Shown here piece by piece: positions 52,518 to 62,347 of a stretch of DNA of 64,000 nucleotides (its first letter is position 1; each line of letters begins with the position of its first letter). The stretch covers positions 1 to 64,000 of the forward strand of contig JAGBWD010000025.1 in the NCBI GenBank assembly GCA_017629985.1, written 5' to 3'. The notes under the pieces are model-generated. The model was not told the origin of the DNA. It did no database searches and saw nothing but the letters and a program-made list of their open reading frames with translations. The position numbers and the translations under genes are program-made. The DNA is from Alistipes sp. (GTDB lineage: Bacteria; Bacteroidota; Bacteroidia; Bacteroidales; Rikenellaceae).

Positions 52518-53270
52518 CTACATACGTATAATCTCACCACCAAAGAGAGCCACCTCACTACGAAGGATTACGGGTTGTGTATAGTATAGCACCTGCGCAC
52601 CTGTAGCGGTCTTGGCCTCTAGGCGCTCTACGGCATTCACCTTTGCTACAGCATTGTGTGAGACCTCTACATTGGTTGATATGGTGCTTAACGCGCTACC
52701 ATCATACTCTGCGGTGTAGATATTGGCACTCTGATAATGGGTGTTACCAGTTAGCACAACACGACTCTTTCCAGAGACCACGAGCTTTATATCCAACACA
52801 TCGATATCGGCCGTAAAAGTGGCATCGTCCGAAATATAGACATCAATAATCTGCGATGTCAATGTGCCTTCAACTTTGGTACGCGCTTTAGAGATATGTA
52901 TATCGGTAAGTTCCGAGAAGTATACTTTAACCTCTGTAATACTTTCACGTTTAGGGTCGTTACGTTCGTCTATCTTAAGTGTTTTAGACTTATCATCGAC
53001 CACTGCACTGAACTTGGAAGTGTATGCACCCTTGGTATCGTAAACGATATATGGTGCTTCGTTGCTCTTCAGCTTTACAAGTGTAAGTTCTATTGATGCA
53101 TCAACATCTATAGCCGTGAAACTCGATAGTGTCTCCTTAATAGGATGACTCTCCTCATTGGAGGTAGATGCTATTGAAGAGCCAGAATCAGAGTTATTAT
53201 TATCAATTTCCTGTGCAGAGAGATTTATGAAGCTAAACATTAAAAGTATAGCAATAAAGCAGTGTTTCAT
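52518..53270 (-). CDS. Exported head-GIN (DUF2807) domain protein
   Basis: A 250-residue exported protein. The signal peptide ends at FINLSAQ. The rest matches the head-GIN domain (DUF2807, putative auto-transporter adhesin): FTAIDVDASIELTLVKL, VKVYFSELTDIHISKARTKV, and a repetitive beta-helix-like pattern through VEVSHNAVAKVNAVERLEAKTATGAQVLYY split over the C-terminal third. The function is unknown; a periplasmic or surface role is likely. An in-frame TTG at 53291 is a possible but less likely start. It has its own promoter region after a terminator. Confidence 0.8.
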   Translation of the reverse strand: MKHCFIAILLMFSFINLSAQEIDNNNSDSGSSIASTSNEESHPIKETLSSFTAIDVDASIELTLVKLKSNEAPYIVYDTKGAYTSKFSAVVDDKSKTLKIDERNDPKRESITEVKVYFSELTDIHISKARTKVEGTLTSQIIDVYISDDATFTADIDVLDIKLVVSGKSRVVLTGNTHYQSANIYTAEYDGSALSTISTNVEVSHNAVAKVNAVERLEAKTATGAQVLYYTQPVILRSEVALFGGEIIRM

Positions 53271-53310
53271 AGTGGTTGTTTTATGTTTCAAAGTATAAAA
53301 TTATAAAAAA

Positions 53311-53338
53311 AATGGGAATTATCAAAACAATTCCCATT
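53311..53338 (-). terminator. Terminator after the HAD phosphatase gene
   Basis: AATGGGAATT (53311-53320) pairs with AATTCCCATT (53329-53338). On the minus strand a long T-run follows. Confidence 0.85.
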
Positions 53339-53361
53339 AATTAAATGCTATCTGTAACAGA

Positions 53362-53922
53362 TTATCTCAAATTGATACGAACATAAGCAGCTCCACTACA
53401 CCTCGCTGCCTCTAGGCCCAGTTCAGAATCTTCGAATATTATGGTCTCCGCAGGTGTAACGCCAACTATATCCATAGCCTTTAGAAAACACTCTGGAGAG
53501 GGCTTTGGGTGCGCCACATCATCACCCGTTATTATACCATCGACATTGCCATCGATATTCAAGTATCGCATGACATTAGATATGTTATCTATGTGTCCTG
53601 TAGAGACAATCCAAACCTTGACGCCGCCACGCCTTAACATCTGACACCATTGCCAAAGCGATTCATTCAGCGTCACGGTATTGAAGAAAGTAGGGTATAA
53701 CTCTATCTTGCGGCGCCTAACATTTGGGATATCTTCGTGCGAAACTCCTACAGATGCAAGAAACTCGGCGCAGCGCATGCCGAAGTATTTCGCAAAATAC
53801 TCCTCGCGACTTAACTCTATACCATACTCCTTTAGTGCGGCAATATATCCCATGGCATTAGCCTCGGCAGTATCGGCTAAAGTGCCATCAAAGTCTAGTA
53901 AAATTAACTTTAGTTGAGACAT
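53362..53922 (-). CDS. HAD-family phosphatase
   Basis: A 186-residue HAD subfamily IA hydrolase. Motif I DFDGTLADT carries the nucleophile D10 and acid/base D12, motif II is WIVSTGHID, the lysine of motif III is in VAHPKPSP and motif IV is IIFEDSELGLEAA. A helical cap (about 18-80) fits the phosphoglycolate phosphatase/beta-phosphoglucomutase type. The substrate cannot be told. It follows the second M23 peptidase gene by 24 bp and ends at a strong terminator, so it is probably the last gene of the three-gene transcript. Confidence 0.85.
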   Translation of the reverse strand: MSQLKLILLDFDGTLADTAEANAMGYIAALKEYGIELSREEYFAKYFGMRCAEFLASVGVSHEDIPNVRRRKIELYPTFFNTVTLNESLWQWCQMLRRGGVKVWIVSTGHIDNISNVMRYLNIDGNVDGIITGDDVAHPKPSPECFLKAMDIVGVTPAETIIFEDSELGLEAARCSGAAYVRINLR

Positions 53923-53946
53923 GGTAATAAAATTTAAATCATCGTA

Positions 53947-54891
53947 TTAATCAAATGACTGCATGCTTGATAGCGCAATACGTATCATCTGCTGATACTC
54001 ATCAGGCTTCAGCTCCAAGAAGAAGTAGTGAATAGGGTCTACACGCGTATCGTTATATATCACCTCATAGTGGAGGTGTGGAACAAACGAGAGTCCGCTA
54101 TTACCCGACAAAGCTATGATATCACCACGCTTTACCTTTTGCCCCTTCTTAACGCGAATATCCAGGAGGTGACTATACGATGTTTCATATCCGTTTGCAT
54201 GGCTTATGGTCACAGCCTTGCCATGAGAGGAGTTTTTCTCCGAGAGTATTTTAACCGTACCATCTGCAGTGGCAAAAACAGGGGTACCTTCAGGCACTAG
54301 GTAATCAACGCCATGATGCTCACGAATAGTGCGATGAAATGGGTTAATTAAAGGCTTTTTACCAGCTGCAAGAAGTGTTAGTTGTCGATTATTAACAGGC
54401 TGAATCGCAGGAATGTAATCTATTGATATATTATTAGTTGATATATTATACTTAAGGTTCTCAAACGATTTAAGCACATTATGTTCCTCTTTTATAGCTG
54501 ATTGTATCTTTTTATCTAACACCTCCGACAGCTCATCATTATCCATTCTCATAAGCTTCTCATACAGCTCGATACGCTCTCTCTCCATATCGGCACTTAT
54601 GTCGTAGGGGTTTGATTCAAACAACTTTCTAAAGACATTCTCATCGCGTCTTATAACATTCTCCAACACTAGATTTAATGAATCGTAACGCACTGACATC
54701 TTATCATACTCCGCACGCAAATCATCTGTAGAGTGGCGCAGTCTGTACTCCAGAGGCATGTCGATAGAGAGTGAGATAATTACCCACCAAGCGATAATTG
54801 CAGCAACCCACACCAAAAACTTTATGACGTGGGGCATAATGCGATATTTATCGTGAAACTTCCACCTATTTACACTATTGTTATCACCCAT
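53947..54891 (-). CDS. M23 family peptidase (LytM type), second copy
   Basis: A 314-residue envelope protein with one N-terminal membrane helix (about 22-46, KFLVWVAAIIAWWVIISLSI), a coiled-coil region (about 60-145) and a C-terminal M23 metallopeptidase domain. The zinc ligands lie in EHHGVDYLVPEGTPV and VPHLHYEVIYND, so it is potentially active. Such proteins cut peptidoglycan cross-links. It is a paralogue of the gene just upstream, 8 bp away, with the same layout. Confidence 0.9.
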   Translation of the reverse strand: MGDNNSVNRWKFHDKYRIMPHVIKFLVWVAAIIAWWVIISLSIDMPLEYRLRHSTDDLRAEYDKMSVRYDSLNLVLENVIRRDENVFRKLFESNPYDISADMERERIELYEKLMRMDNDELSEVLDKKIQSAIKEEHNVLKSFENLKYNISTNNISIDYIPAIQPVNNRQLTLLAAGKKPLINPFHRTIREHHGVDYLVPEGTPVFATADGTVKILSEKNSSHGKAVTISHANGYETSYSHLLDIRVKKGQKVKRGDIIALSGNSGLSFVPHLHYEVIYNDTRVDPIHYFFLELKPDEYQQMIRIALSSMQSFD

Positions 54892-54899
54892 AATATCAA

Positions 54900-55838
54900 C
54901 TATTTATTCATGCTCTCCTCAATCTGTTTCATAAGTTCGACATACGACTCTGGCGACATATCCTTATTGAAGTAGTGGATAGGATTTGTTGTATTGCCAC
55001 GGAAGCATACCTCATAATGCAAATGTGGGCCTGTTGATACGCCTGTATTACCTACTTCGCCTATCACCTGACCACGTGTAACACTATCGCCAGGAGATAC
55101 ATATCGCTTCGAGAGGTGAGCATAGCGAGTTCTATATCCAAAGCCATGGTTTAACTCTATGAGCTGGCCATATCCTGGTTGCCAATGTGAGCGTGTGACA
55201 ACAGCATTTCCCGTAGCATATACCGGCGTTCCCTTTGGCGCTGAAAGATCTACGCCATCGTGCATCTTCCAAAATCCATAGCGTGGATGCTTGCGCATGC
55301 CATAGAGACTGCTAACCTTTTTGAGTCGAGTGCGATCGATAGGCCATATAGCAGGAATAACGGTAGAGAACTCCTCCTTATTTTCAGCCATATCTTGCGT
55401 GCCATCCAACGAGCGCGAAGCATAGTATATCTCACGAGCTAGCTTATCGATGCTTCGCCAGCCATTCTCAATCATATCACCATACTCTCCATCGGGAAGG
55501 GTTGAGTATTTACTATCGTTGTACTCTACATAGACTTGAGGAATATCCAAAGTGTCGATACCTAAAAGAGGTCGATAGACAAACTGATCGCGGTGCTTAA
55601 CATCTGCAAGAATAGACTCCGCAGAGCGTATCTTCTCCTGAAGAATGGCGTATTGCATCTTTAGTTGCTGGTTATCGCGGCGAATTCTAGCCATCTTTGG
55701 GGTGTCGAACCAAAAGGATATCAGAAGGTTACTCGCAGCAGCAATGAGCAACGCGATGAACAGTCTAAAGATTATGCGATACCCCCTAGACCATCGTTTT
55801 TTATTAGTGCCATTGTGGCTACGTCCACCATTACTCAT
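54900..55838 (-). CDS. M23 family peptidase (LytM type), first copy
   Basis: A 312-residue paralogue of the next gene: an N-terminal membrane helix (FRLFIALLIAAASNLLISFW), a coiled-coil stretch and an M23 domain with zinc ligands in KMHDGVDLSAPKGTPVYA and TGPHLHYEVCF. It may take part in cell-wall turnover or act with its paralogue as a pair. The start was placed at the ATG at 55838, one codon after an in-frame GTG. It diverges from alaS and is probably first in a three-gene transcript with the second M23 gene and the HAD gene. Confidence 0.9.
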   Translation of the reverse strand: MSNGGRSHNGTNKKRWSRGYRIIFRLFIALLIAAASNLLISFWFDTPKMARIRRDNQQLKMQYAILQEKIRSAESILADVKHRDQFVYRPLLGIDTLDIPQVYVEYNDSKYSTLPDGEYGDMIENGWRSIDKLAREIYYASRSLDGTQDMAENKEEFSTVIPAIWPIDRTRLKKVSSLYGMRKHPRYGFWKMHDGVDLSAPKGTPVYATGNAVVTRSHWQPGYGQLIELNHGFGYRTRYAHLSKRYVSPGDSVTRGQVIGEVGNTGVSTGPHLHYEVCFRGNTTNPIHYFNKDMSPESYVELMKQIEESMNK

Positions 55839-55879
55839 CACAGATAAATAAAAATATTAAAAATATCCCTTATAACGGT

Positions 55880-55910
55880 GCAAAATTAATTTAAATTGCG
55901 TAAATTTGCA
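55880..55910. promoter_or_regulatory. Overlapping divergent promoters of alaS and the M23 operon
   Basis: For alaS, TAAATTTG (55900-55907) is a -7 box on the plus strand. For the M23 genes, TTGC (55907-55910), a 19-bp spacer and TAATTTTG (55880-55887) lie on the minus strand. The two overlap and may compete. Confidence 0.5.
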
Positions 55911-55961
55911 AGCTATTAAAAAATAAGGTAAAAATAAGGCAATAATAACAATTAACAATAT

Positions 55962-58577
55962 ATGGAATCTAATAAAGTAAGACAAGCATTTCTGGATTTC
56001 TTCCAGAGTAAGCAGCATGAGATTGTACCCTCTGCTCCTATGGTTGTTAAGAACGACCCAACACTTATGTTTACCAACGCTGGTATGAACCAGTTTAAGG
56101 ACATATTTCTTGGAAATGCACCTCGCAAGTGGCCACGTGTAGCCGATACGCAGAAGTGTTTGCGCGTGTCTGGTAAGCACAACGACCTTGAGGAGGTAGG
56201 TCACGACACATACCACCACACTATGTTCGAGATGCTCGGCAACTGGTCGTATGGCGACTACTTCAAGAAGGAGGCTATTGAGTGGGCATGGGAGCTTCTT
56301 ACAGAGGTGTATAAGCTCGACAAGAGCCGCATGTACGCTACTGTATTCGAGGGTAGCGAGGAGGATGGCGTACCTTTCGACCAGGAGGCATACGACTATT
56401 GGAAGCAGTTCCTACCAGAGGATCATATCATCCGAGGCAATAAGAAGGATAACTTCTGGGAGATGGGTGAGACTGGTCCATGTGGCCCATGTAGTGAGAT
56501 TCACTTTGACCTTCGCGATGCAGAGGAGGTTGCAAAGGTTCCTGGCCGTGAGATGGTAAACATGAGCCACCCACAGGTTATTGAGATTTGGAACCTTGTA
56601 TTCATGCAGTTTAACCGTAAGGCAAATGGCTCATTGGAGGCTCTTCCTGCAAAGAATGTTGATACAGGTATGGGCTTCGAGCGTTTGTGCATGATTCTTC
56701 AGGGCAAGAAGTCAAACTATGATACCGATGTGTTCCAGCCAACTATCGCACGTATCGCAGCCCTTTCAGGCAAGGAGTATGGCAAGGATGAGAAGGCTGA
56801 TGTGGCAATGCGTGTTATCGCTGACCACCTTCGCGCAATCTCATTCTCTATTGCCGATGGACAGCTCCCAGCAAATGCCAAGGCTGGCTACGTTATCCGC
56901 CGTATTTTGCGCCGTGCAGTACGTTATGGCTACACATACCTTGGCTTCACCGAGCCTTTTATCTGTAAGTTGGTGAAGGGTCTTGTTGAGCAGATGGGTC
57001 ATCAGTTCCCAGAGCTTGTTGCGCAGCAGACTCTCATTGAGCGTGTTATCGAGGAGGAGGAGGCTTCATTCCTCCGTACCCTTGCTACAGGTATCAACCT
57101 CTTGGAGGGTGTTATCAAGAAGTCTGCAGATGGTAAGATTTCGGGCAAGGATGCCTTTGTGTTGTATGACACCTATGGCTTCCCTATCGACCTTACCGAG
57201 CTTATTGCTCGTGAGCAGGGTGTGGCTGTAGACCTCGAGGAGTTTGAGAAGGAGCTACAGGTGCAGAAGGAGCGTTCACGTAATGCTGCATCACAGGATA
57301 TCGATGATTGGCAGGAGGTGATGGCTATCAGCGAGAGCAAGTTTATCGGCTACGATGAGCTTGAAGCGGATATCAACATCGCTCGTTATCGCCGTGTTAA
57401 GAGCAAGAACTCTACAACATATCAGCTTGTATTCGACCAGACTCCATTCTATGGCAACTCGGGTGGTCAGATTGGCGATACAGGTTATATCCAGAGTGAG
57501 AGTGAGAAGATTGAGATTATCGCTACCGAGAAGGAGAATGGTCTTATCATTCACATTGCCAAGCAGCTTCCAGAGAATCCATCAGCAACCTTCCGTGCTG
57601 TTGTAGATGCCGAGGCTCGTCAGAGAATTGCAAATAACCACACTGCAACACACCTCGTAGACTACGCTTTGCGCACAGTACTTGGTTCTCACGTAGAGCA
57701 GAAGGGTTCACAGGTTGGCCCTATGGGTCTACGCTTCGACTTCTCGCACTTCCAGAAGGTTACTCCCGAGGAGATTCGCGAGGTTGAGAAGCTTGTAAAT
57801 AAGCTAGTTCGCGAGAACTACCCACTCAACGAAAATCGCGAGGCTACTATGGCCGAGGCCGAGGCTGCTGGTGCTATAATGCTCTTTGGTGAGAAGTATG
57901 GCGACAAGGTGCGTATCGTAAACTTCGGCCCTTCGACAGAGCTTTGTGGTGGTACACATACCTCTGCAACAGGTACTATAGGTATGTTTAAGATTATCTC
58001 GGAGAGCGCCATCTCTGCTGGTGTGCGCCGTATCGAGGCTGTTACCGGCGAGGCTTCAGAGGCTGTTATCTACGCCGCACAGGATATGATTTCATCACTC
58101 GAGCAGATGGTACACAATCCAAAGGTGCTACAGGCTATCGAGAAGATGATGGAATCTAACGACACCCTTACTCGCGAGGTTGCAGAGATGCGTAAGGAGA
58201 AGGTTGAGAAGTTGGCAGAGGGTCTTGCAGAGAATACTCCTTTGCGCAACGGCGTTAAGCTTATCACACACACCGCAAAGTACACCCCAGAGGTAATGAA
58301 GGACTTGGCATTTGGTTTGCGTCAGCGTGTATCGGAGCGTCTTGTCATGGTTATCGGTAACCTCCACGATGGTAAGCCTACGCTAAACATCATGGTTTCG
58401 GACGATATGGTTGCGGCAGGTGTAGATGCTGGTGCTACTGTTCGTGAGGCTGCCAAGTTGATGAATGGTGGTGGCGGTGGCCAGAAGCACTATGCTACAG
58501 CTGGTGGTAAGAACCCTGATGGCTTGCAGGCTGCTGTAGACAAGGCTATTGAGATTATTATGGACAAACTCAAGTAA
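55962..58577 (+). CDS. alaS: Alanyl-tRNA synthetase
   Basis: An 871-residue class II synthetase that charges tRNA-Ala. The aminoacylation domain shows [20 protein letters not shown] with motif 1 and [11 protein letters not shown], the tRNA-binding helix region follows, and the editing domain carries the zinc ligands [10 protein letters not shown] and ELCGGTH. The C-terminal oligomerisation/DHHA1 part contains [16 protein letters not shown]. Length is typical. It is followed by gpmI 26 bp later on the same strand. Confidence 0.97.
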   Translation: MESNKVRQAFLDFFQSKQHEIVPSAPMVVKNDPTLMFTNAGMNQFKDIFLGNAPRKWPRVADTQKCLRVSGKHNDLEEVGHDTYHHTMFEMLGNWSYGDYFKKEAIEWAWELLTEVYKLDKSRMYATVFEGSEEDGVPFDQEAYDYWKQFLPEDHIIRGNKKDNFWEMGETGPCGPCSEIHFDLRDAEEVAKVPGREMVNMSHPQVIEIWNLVFMQFNRKANGSLEALPAKNVDTGMGFERLCMILQGKKSNYDTDVFQPTIARIAALSGKEYGKDEKADVAMRVIADHLRAISFSIADGQLPANAKAGYVIRRILRRAVRYGYTYLGFTEPFICKLVKGLVEQMGHQFPELVAQQTLIERVIEEEEASFLRTLATGINLLEGVIKKSADGKISGKDAFVLYDTYGFPIDLTELIAREQGVAVDLEEFEKELQVQKERSRNAASQDIDDWQEVMAISESKFIGYDELEADINIARYRRVKSKNSTTYQLVFDQTPFYGNSGGQIGDTGYIQSESEKIEIIATEKENGLIIHIAKQLPENPSATFRAVVDAEARQRIANNHTATHLVDYALRTVLGSHVEQKGSQVGPMGLRFDFSHFQKVTPEEIREVEKLVNKLVRENYPLNENREATMAEAEAAGAIMLFGEKYGDKVRIVNFGPSTELCGGTHTSATGTIGMFKIISESAISAGVRRIEAVTGEASEAVIYAAQDMISSLEQMVHNPKVLQAIEKMMESNDTLTREVAEMRKEKVEKLAEGLAENTPLRNGVKLITHTAKYTPEVMKDLAFGLRQRVSERLVMVIGNLHDGKPTLNIMVSDDMVAAGVDAGATVREAAKLMNGGGGGQKHYATAGGKNPDGLQAAVDKAIEIIMDKLK

Positions 58578-58603
58578 TTTACTAAATAATATTAGCAAAC
58601 GTA

Positions 58604-60130
58604 ATGAGTAATAAGGTTTTATTGATGATATTGGATGGTTGGGGTATTGGCGACCGCACAAAGTCGGACGTTATCTACACCATGAATCCAGAGTACATTA
58701 ACGCTATGACGGAGCGCTATCCCCACGCTACGTTGAAGACCGATGGTGAGAATGTAGGATTGCCAGAGGGTCAGATGGGAAATTCGGAGGTTGGTCACCT
58801 TAATATTGGTGCAGGACGTGTCGTATATCAGGACTTGGTGAAGATTAATCGTGCGTGTCGCGACAACTCTATTCTTCAGAATGAGGAGATTGTTAAGGCT
58901 TTTGAGTATGCCAAGGCTAATGGCGCTAGCGTACATTTCATGGGTCTTGTCTCTGACGGTGGTGTTCACTCGTCACTAGACCACCTCTTCAAGCTATGTG
59001 ATATCTCGAAGCACTATAACATCGAGAATACCTTTGTACACTGTTTCATGGATGGTCGCGATACTGACCCACGCAGTGGTAAGGGTTTTATCGCTGCTTT
59101 GGAGGCTCACATGGCAAACTCTACAGGTAAAATCGCCTCTATCATTGGTCGCTACTATGCTATGGACCGTGATAAGCGTTGGGAGCGTGTTAAGATTGCT
59201 TATGACCAGCTTGTAAATGGTGTTGGCGAGAAGGCTACCGACATGGTTGCAGCTATGCAGAAGTCTTATGATGAGGATATTACAGATGAGTTCGTAAAGC
59301 CTATCGTTAATGTAGATGCGGAGGGCAACGCCATCGGTACTATCAAGCCAAACGATGTTGTAATCTTCTTCAACTATCGTAACGACCGTGCCAAGGAGCT
59401 TACCATTGTCCTCACCCAGCAGGATATGCCAGAGGAGGGTATGCACACCATGCCATTGTACTACTGCTGTATGACTCCATACGATGCAAAGTTTGAGGGC
59501 TTGCACATCCTCTTCGACAAGGATAATGTGCCTAATACCATTGGTGAGTATATCGCAAACCAGGGCTTGAAGCAGTTGCGTATCGCCGAGACAGAGAAGT
59601 ATGCCCACGTAACTTTCTTCCTAAATGGTGGCCGTGAGGATAAATTTGCCGAGGAGGAGCGTATACTTGTAGCCTCTCCAAAGGTTGCAACATACGACCT
59701 ACAGCCAGAGATGTCTGCATACGAGGTTAAAGATAAGCTTGTGGAGGCTCTTGGTGAGCAGAAGTATGACTTTATCTGCCTCAATTTTGCTAATGGCGAT
59801 ATGGTTGGTCACACAGGTATCTATGAGGCTATCGAGAAGGCTGTGAAGACTATCGATGAGTGCGTTAAGGATGTTGTAGAGGCTGCGAAGGCTAATGGCT
59901 ATGAGGTGGTTCAGATTGCTGACCACGGTAACGCTGATAACGCCCTCAATGCTGACGGCACTCCAAATACGGCACACTCACTTAACCCTGTACCTATTGT
60001 GGTTGTTTCGGATAGAGTATCAAAGGTTAAGGATGGTATCCTTGCGGATGTTGCTCCTACGGTCCTAGACCTTATGGGTCTTTCGAAGCCTGCCGAGATG
60101 ACCGGTGAGTCGTTGGTAGAGTTTAAGTAG
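58604..60130 (+). CDS. gpmI: 2,3-bisphosphoglycerate-independent phosphoglycerate mutase
   Basis: A 508-residue alkaline-phosphatase-superfamily enzyme that interconverts 3- and 2-phosphoglycerate in glycolysis, using two manganese ions and a phosphoserine. D11 (ILDGWG) and S61 (MGNSEVGH) begin the metal/catalytic set; the second domain shows [15 protein letters not shown] and ADHGNADN, with the final metal-binding His in [12 protein letters not shown]. The length fits the iPGM family. It probably shares a transcript with alaS and ends at a strong terminator. Confidence 0.96.
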   Translation: MSNKVLLMILDGWGIGDRTKSDVIYTMNPEYINAMTERYPHATLKTDGENVGLPEGQMGNSEVGHLNIGAGRVVYQDLVKINRACRDNSILQNEEIVKAFEYAKANGASVHFMGLVSDGGVHSSLDHLFKLCDISKHYNIENTFVHCFMDGRDTDPRSGKGFIAALEAHMANSTGKIASIIGRYYAMDRDKRWERVKIAYDQLVNGVGEKATDMVAAMQKSYDEDITDEFVKPIVNVDAEGNAIGTIKPNDVVIFFNYRNDRAKELTIVLTQQDMPEEGMHTMPLYYCCMTPYDAKFEGLHILFDKDNVPNTIGEYIANQGLKQLRIAETEKYAHVTFFLNGGREDKFAEEERILVASPKVATYDLQPEMSAYEVKDKLVEALGEQKYDFICLNFANGDMVGHTGIYEAIEKAVKTIDECVKDVVEAAKANGYEVVQIADHGNADNALNADGTPNTAHSLNPVPIVVVSDRVSKVKDGILADVAPTVLDLMGLSKPAEMTGESLVEFK

Positions 60131-60152
60131 TAGGGTATAGTCCAACTCTCAT

Positions 60153-60185
60153 AAAGCCTTCCTCATCGAGGAGGGCTTTTTTTGC
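60153..60185 (+). terminator. Terminator after gpmI
   Basis: AAAGCCTTCCTC (60153-60164) pairs with GAGGAGGGCTTT (60168-60179) around an ATC loop, followed by a T-run. Confidence 0.9.
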
Positions 60186-60190
60186 AGCTT

Positions 60191-60239
60191 TTGCAACTCT
60201 ACACTATAGCGGCGCTTACTTTGCAACTCTACAATATAG
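60191..60239. repeat. 19-bp direct repeat, 30-bp period
   Basis: TTGCAACTCTACACTATAG (60191-60209) recurs as TTGCAACTCTACAATATAG (60221-60239), 18 of 19 identical, between two terminators. It codes for nothing visible. Confidence 0.7.
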
Positions 60240-60260
60240 AGGGAATGACACTATAAACGA

Positions 60261-60289
60261 AAAAGCCCTCCTTATCAAAGGAGGGTTTT
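60261..60289 (-). terminator. Terminator of the nusB-yajC operon
   Basis: AAAAGCCCTCCTT (60261-60273) pairs with AAGGAGGGTTTT (60278-60289), with T-runs on the minus strand side. Confidence 0.85.
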
Positions 60290-60316
60290 ATATCCTGTTC
60301 AGCAGTAGTAATTTTA

Positions 60317-60676
60317 TTACTGCTGCTGAATGCCATTAGTTGGGTCGCCAACAACCATCTCCTTTGCAATGCGGAGTGTTACGTTGCTGTCTACCTCGAT
60401 AAGAAGTGATGTAGGCTGTACCTCCTTTACAGTACCATAGATACCACCAGCTGTGATAATCTTATCACCCTTCTTCAAGCCGTTACGGAATGCCTCCATC
60501 TGCTTGCGGCGCTTTGACTCTGGACGCCACATGAAGAAGTACATGATAGCGATCATCGCAATAATCATAATCCAGAATGTCCAACCGCCACCTGCTGCAG
60601 GCTGTGCCGCAGTAGCATCAGCAACAACCTCCTGTGCAGCCTCTACTACCTCACCATCAATAAAAAGTAAATTCAT
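60317..60676 (-). CDS. yajC: Preprotein translocase subunit YajC
   Basis: A 119-residue inner-membrane protein. One membrane helix (WTFWIMIIAMIAIMYFFM) is followed by the conserved cytosolic segment FRNGLKKGDKIITAGGIYGTV. YajC associates with the SecDF-containing translocase. A negatively charged N-terminus precedes the helix. It is the last gene of the nusB-DUF1573-yajC transcript. Confidence 0.95.
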   Translation of the reverse strand: MNLLFIDGEVVEAAQEVVADATAAQPAAGGGWTFWIMIIAMIAIMYFFMWRPESKRRKQMEAFRNGLKKGDKIITAGGIYGTVKEVQPTSLLIEVDSNVTLRIAKEMVVGDPTNGIQQQ

Positions 60677-60745
60677 AATTCTATAATTTTAAAGTTTATA
60701 TGTTTGCTACGATTAATAACGTCTCTCTATATATAATATTGTATA

Positions 60746-61204
60746 CTACTCCACATAAGCATCAATCCACAAAACTATGGGGGTATTCTCTACAGAGGTT
60801 ATAATCTCCATATAATTACCCACGTTGCCCCATTCGCCGCGAGAGTCAAAGGTGAGTGTTATATCCTCATACCCTCCAACACCTATGCTCTCTCTAGAGT
60901 ATCGCAAATCCATACATCGGCATAGGGTAGTGTGGTCTAATAATAGTAGTGGTGCAGAGCTGCTATTAACAACGCGGATACTCTTTGATGTTATAGATGA
61001 GGTCTTTACACTCCCCAATTCAACTAACACCTCACATATATTATTGCCATTATACTCCGCAATAATAGTATCGCTCTCAATCTCTGTTTGCGCCACCTCG
61101 TTATGGTGGTCATCCACCACGAAATCTGCAACATGCAAAACAAGTGCCACCATGGCTGCTATTACCACAACGATAATTGCGATGTACCACTTGCGCGCCA
61201 TCAT
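60746..61204 (-). CDS. DUF1573 domain protein
   Basis: A 152-residue protein with an N-terminal membrane helix (YIAIIVVVIAAMVALVLHVA) and a beta-sandwich DUF1573 domain (VELGSVKTSS ... LRYSRESIGVGGYEDITLTF). DUF1573 proteins are common exported Bacteroidota proteins without known function. The start could be the ATG at 61204 or the next one at 61201; the longer reading overlaps nusB. It lies between nusB and yajC. Confidence 0.85.
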   Translation of the reverse strand: MMARKWYIAIIVVVIAAMVALVLHVADFVVDDHHNEVAQTEIESDTIIAEYNGNNICEVLVELGSVKTSSITSKSIRVVNSSSAPLLLLDHTTLCRCMDLRYSRESIGVGGYEDITLTFDSRGEWGNVGNYMEIITSVENTPIVLWIDAYVE

Positions 61205-61214
61205 CAGATTACCG

Positions 61215-62150
61215 TTATAGTAGTCCGCGGCCGCTCTTGTTGATACGACCACTCTCCTTAAACTCCGCTACAATCTTATCCAATACGCCGTTTACGAAGT
61301 TGCTACTAGTAGGTGAAGAGTAGTATTTTGCTATGTCAATCCACTCATCGAGAGTAACCTTCACGGGTATCGACTCGAAGTATGTTAATTCGGTGATTGC
61401 AATAGATAGTATCAAGCTATCCATGAATACCACACGCTCCACATCCCAGTTTTTAGAGTAGCGATCAACAACCTCCTGGTTATCCTCATATTGTACCAAC
61501 GACTTTACAAATAGTGTCTTTGCAAAATCCAAATCCTCCTCACTCTTAAACTTTGGAAGCACCTTAAGCTCCTCGTGGCTAGCCTTTGTATGCTGCACGG
61601 TGCGCATAGCCAAATATAGAGCAAAGCCGTAGTCATCAGCCCACAATAGCGACATCTCTGTAACAACATCTGCTAATGCCTCATCCTGCTCGAGCCACTG
61701 GAAGAACTCCTCTACAAACTTCTTATCATTAGTAAATGTGTTGATAGAGGCTGCCATGTAGTTCTTATACAACTCCGACTCTACAAGGCGGTTGTAGACA
61801 TCCTTCACAGCATCCTGCTGGTTTGCCCAAGAGAGCTTTCGTGAAGCCAAAACATCATTCACAGAGTCGCTATTAGCGATAAGCTGAATGACAGGGTTAT
61901 CAACAAAGCGGCGATTAGGGTTAAGATCCTCATACGTAGCCAGCTTCTTCTGCTTATTAATCTCTATACGGCTTTCGGCATATCGGGCTACCTCGGTGAT
62001 GAATGACATCATCTGAAAATAGAGGTCATAGGCTTTATCAATAGATTCAACAAGACTCTTCTCCGAAGCCTTGAGGTTATCGGAGCCAGACTTAAGATGT
62101 GCGTAAAGGGTCTTTGCAACCTTTACTCGGAGTAATCTTCTACTCAACAT
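61215..62150 (-). CDS. nusB: Transcription antitermination factor NusB (long form)
   Basis: A 311-residue all-helical protein. The start MLSRRLLRVKVAKTLYAHL and the C-terminal segment ELTYFESIPVKVTLDEWIDI followed by STSSNFVNGVLDKI are NusB signatures. It is about twice the length of E. coli NusB, as usual in Bacteroidota, because of a long middle insert. It binds boxA RNA with NusE to promote antitermination of rRNA operons. First gene of a three-gene transcript with its own -7 box. Confidence 0.93.
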   Translation of the reverse strand: MLSRRLLRVKVAKTLYAHLKSGSDNLKASEKSLVESIDKAYDLYFQMMSFITEVARYAESRIEINKQKKLATYEDLNPNRRFVDNPVIQLIANSDSVNDVLASRKLSWANQQDAVKDVYNRLVESELYKNYMAASINTFTNDKKFVEEFFQWLEQDEALADVVTEMSLLWADDYGFALYLAMRTVQHTKASHEELKVLPKFKSEEDLDFAKTLFVKSLVQYEDNQEVVDRYSKNWDVERVVFMDSLILSIAITELTYFESIPVKVTLDEWIDIAKYYSSPTSSNFVNGVLDKIVAEFKESGRINKSGRGLL

Positions 62151-62188
62151 AACTAATGAACTGAATAGGTTAATGCTTTAATGCGCGA

Positions 62189-62196
62189 CAAAGATA
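62189..62196 (-). promoter_or_regulatory. -7 box of the nusB operon
   Basis: TATCTTTG on the minus strand, 38 nt before the nusB ATG. Confidence 0.45.
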
Positions 62197-62322
62197 AACA
62201 AAAAAAGCGGAATACGACACTACATAGTGAGAAAGTTACTCTTCGAGCAATCTATTTATGGTAATTTTTGCCAATGTGGCCACTCTGCATTTAATTTTAG
62301 CGGGAACTTACATTTTAATTAC

Positions 62323-62330
62323 TACCTTTG
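62323..62330 (+). promoter_or_regulatory. -7 box of the VanX-like gene
   Basis: TACCTTTG, 17 nt before the ATG at 62348. Confidence 0.5.
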
Positions 62331-62347
62331 TTCCAAATAGAAGAGAT

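Noticed and set aside
60191..60239. CRISPR array
   Set aside because: Only two repeat copies with an 11-bp spacer and no cas genes; the repeat is not palindromic.
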